In this document: piece by piece, positions 6,238 through 6,520 of the stretch
How the letters are laid out: every line of letters begins with the position of its first letter
Numbering within the stretch: position 1 is the stretch's first letter
Assembly: GCA_937911235.1 (NCBI GenBank)
Contig: CALDPN010000091.1
Location: 1 to 6,520, forward strand
Length of the DNA stretch: 6,520 nucleotides
Direction of reading: 5' to 3'
DNA from: an uncultured Bacteroidales bacterium
GTDB taxonomy: Bacteria; Bacteroidota; Bacteroidia; Bacteroidales; Paludibacteraceae
Program-made: the position numbers and the translations under genes
The notes under the pieces: generated by a model
What the model was told of the DNA's origin: nothing
The model's database searches: none
Seen by the model: only the letters and a program-made list of their open reading frames with translations

Positions 6238-6510
6238 ATGCCGACGGACACAAATGTAGCACAATTAGTTCTAAACAAACTTACGGAAGCGCAATACTCA
6301 AGCGCAACCAAATCGCCGACGGAGTTGTATTTGACCCCCGATACCCCTGCATCTACCACGGTGCTAGGCCCTGTAAAGGTTGACGGAGCAGGCGTACAAG
6401 CCGCCGCAGACGGCACATTGAGCGTTGGGTATGCAACCTCTAGCACGGTGGGCGGGGTGCGTATTTCAATAGATGCGAATAACGTGGTAACGATTTCAAC
6501 GAGCGATTAG
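6238..6510 (+). CDS. Small beta-rich tail-associated protein, function unknown
   Basis: A 90-residue protein. Its first 35 residues include LTEAQYSSATKSPTELYLTPD, a pattern that recurs in small phage tail proteins. The remainder alternates short strands and glycines (VLGPVKVDGAGV, GTLSVGYATSSTVGGVRISI, NNVVTISTSD), with a weak two-fold repeat around VLGPVKVD and VGGVRISI. This looks like a compact trimeric fibre segment or tip, but no named family is certain. The start is supported by AAGGAGA at 6224-6230, seven bases before the ATG, following directly on the stop of the lectin-like gene. It is the only gene here ending in TAG. Its later half is GC-rich again (about 62% at 6361-6420), in contrast to its AT-rich neighbour. 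A role in the fibre cassette is inferred from position only. Confidence 0.72.
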   Translation: MPTDTNVAQLVLNKLTEAQYSSATKSPTELYLTPDTPASTTVLGPVKVDGAGVQAAADGTLSVGYATSSTVGGVRISIDANNVVTISTSD

Positions 6511-6513
6511 GAG
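6509..6513 (+). promoter_or_regulatory. Ribosome binding site of a further gene beyond the right edge
   Basis: AGGAG overlaps the TAG of the small beta-rich gene, and the window ends in AT five bases later. If the next base is G, another gene of the same operon starts at 6519. Confidence 0.5.
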
Positions 6514-6520
6514 TAAATAT

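Noticed and set aside
1..6520. Alternative genetic code (stop reassignment), as found in some gut phages
   Set aside because: TAA, TAG and TGA each end at least one gene in sensible places and no convincing gene contains an in-frame stop, apart from the doubtful left edge.

Overview
The window is part of the late structural region of a tailed bacteriophage or prophage with a contractile (myovirus-type) tail. Every gene lies on the + strand and the genes are nearly contiguous. The order is spike tip (P2 gpV-like), gpW/gp25-like wedge, gpJ-like wedge, a gpI-position protein of the DUF2612 type, then fibre genes. This matches the V-W-J-I-H order of P2-like phages. No integrase, replication, lysis, tRNA or bacterial housekeeping gene is present. 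The host cannot be named from the sequence. Standard genetic code fits: TAA ends most genes, TGA ends one and TAG ends one.

Bases 1-2334 are the baseplate core. The first ~200 bases hold only the 3' end of the spike gene: a beta-stranded tail ending in a His-x-His tip motif. Upstream of base 29 its frame is closed by two stops in a more AT-rich stretch, so either the gene is broken there or the window begins at a chimeric or recombination junction. The wedge genes W (199-552), J (545-1717) and the DUF2612-type gene (1717-2334) follow. Their starts and stops overlap (ATGA, an 8-base overlap, TAATG), indicating translational coupling. A strikingly good sigma70-like promoter sequence sits inside the 3' part of J (1548-1576).

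Bases 2334-6510 are a host-recognition cassette. The first fibre (2334-3704) has a conserved baseplate-anchoring head, a collar-like middle and a gp53-like C-terminal receptor-binding domain. The second (3716-5620) has a BppU-like N-terminus, a glycine hinge, trimerisation segments, an internal domain duplication and a YadA-head-like repeat region. Next come a 200-residue protein with a concanavalin/LamG-like lectin look (5623-6225) and a 90-residue beta-rich protein (6238-6510). A ribosome binding site at the right edge (6509-6513) points to another gene just outside.

The likely division of labour is that the core genes build the wedge and spike, the DUF2612-type protein links wedge to fibre, and the last four genes supply adhesins with different folds. 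Base composition swings sharply inside the cassette, from about 58% GC in sampled parts of the first fibre to about 28% GC near the end of the lectin gene. That is what modular exchange of receptor-binding parts would leave. I found no CRISPR array, insertion sequence, RNA gene, clear terminator or complete diversity-generating system. The window reads as a recognisable tail module with several noteworthy details rather than an undescribed system.
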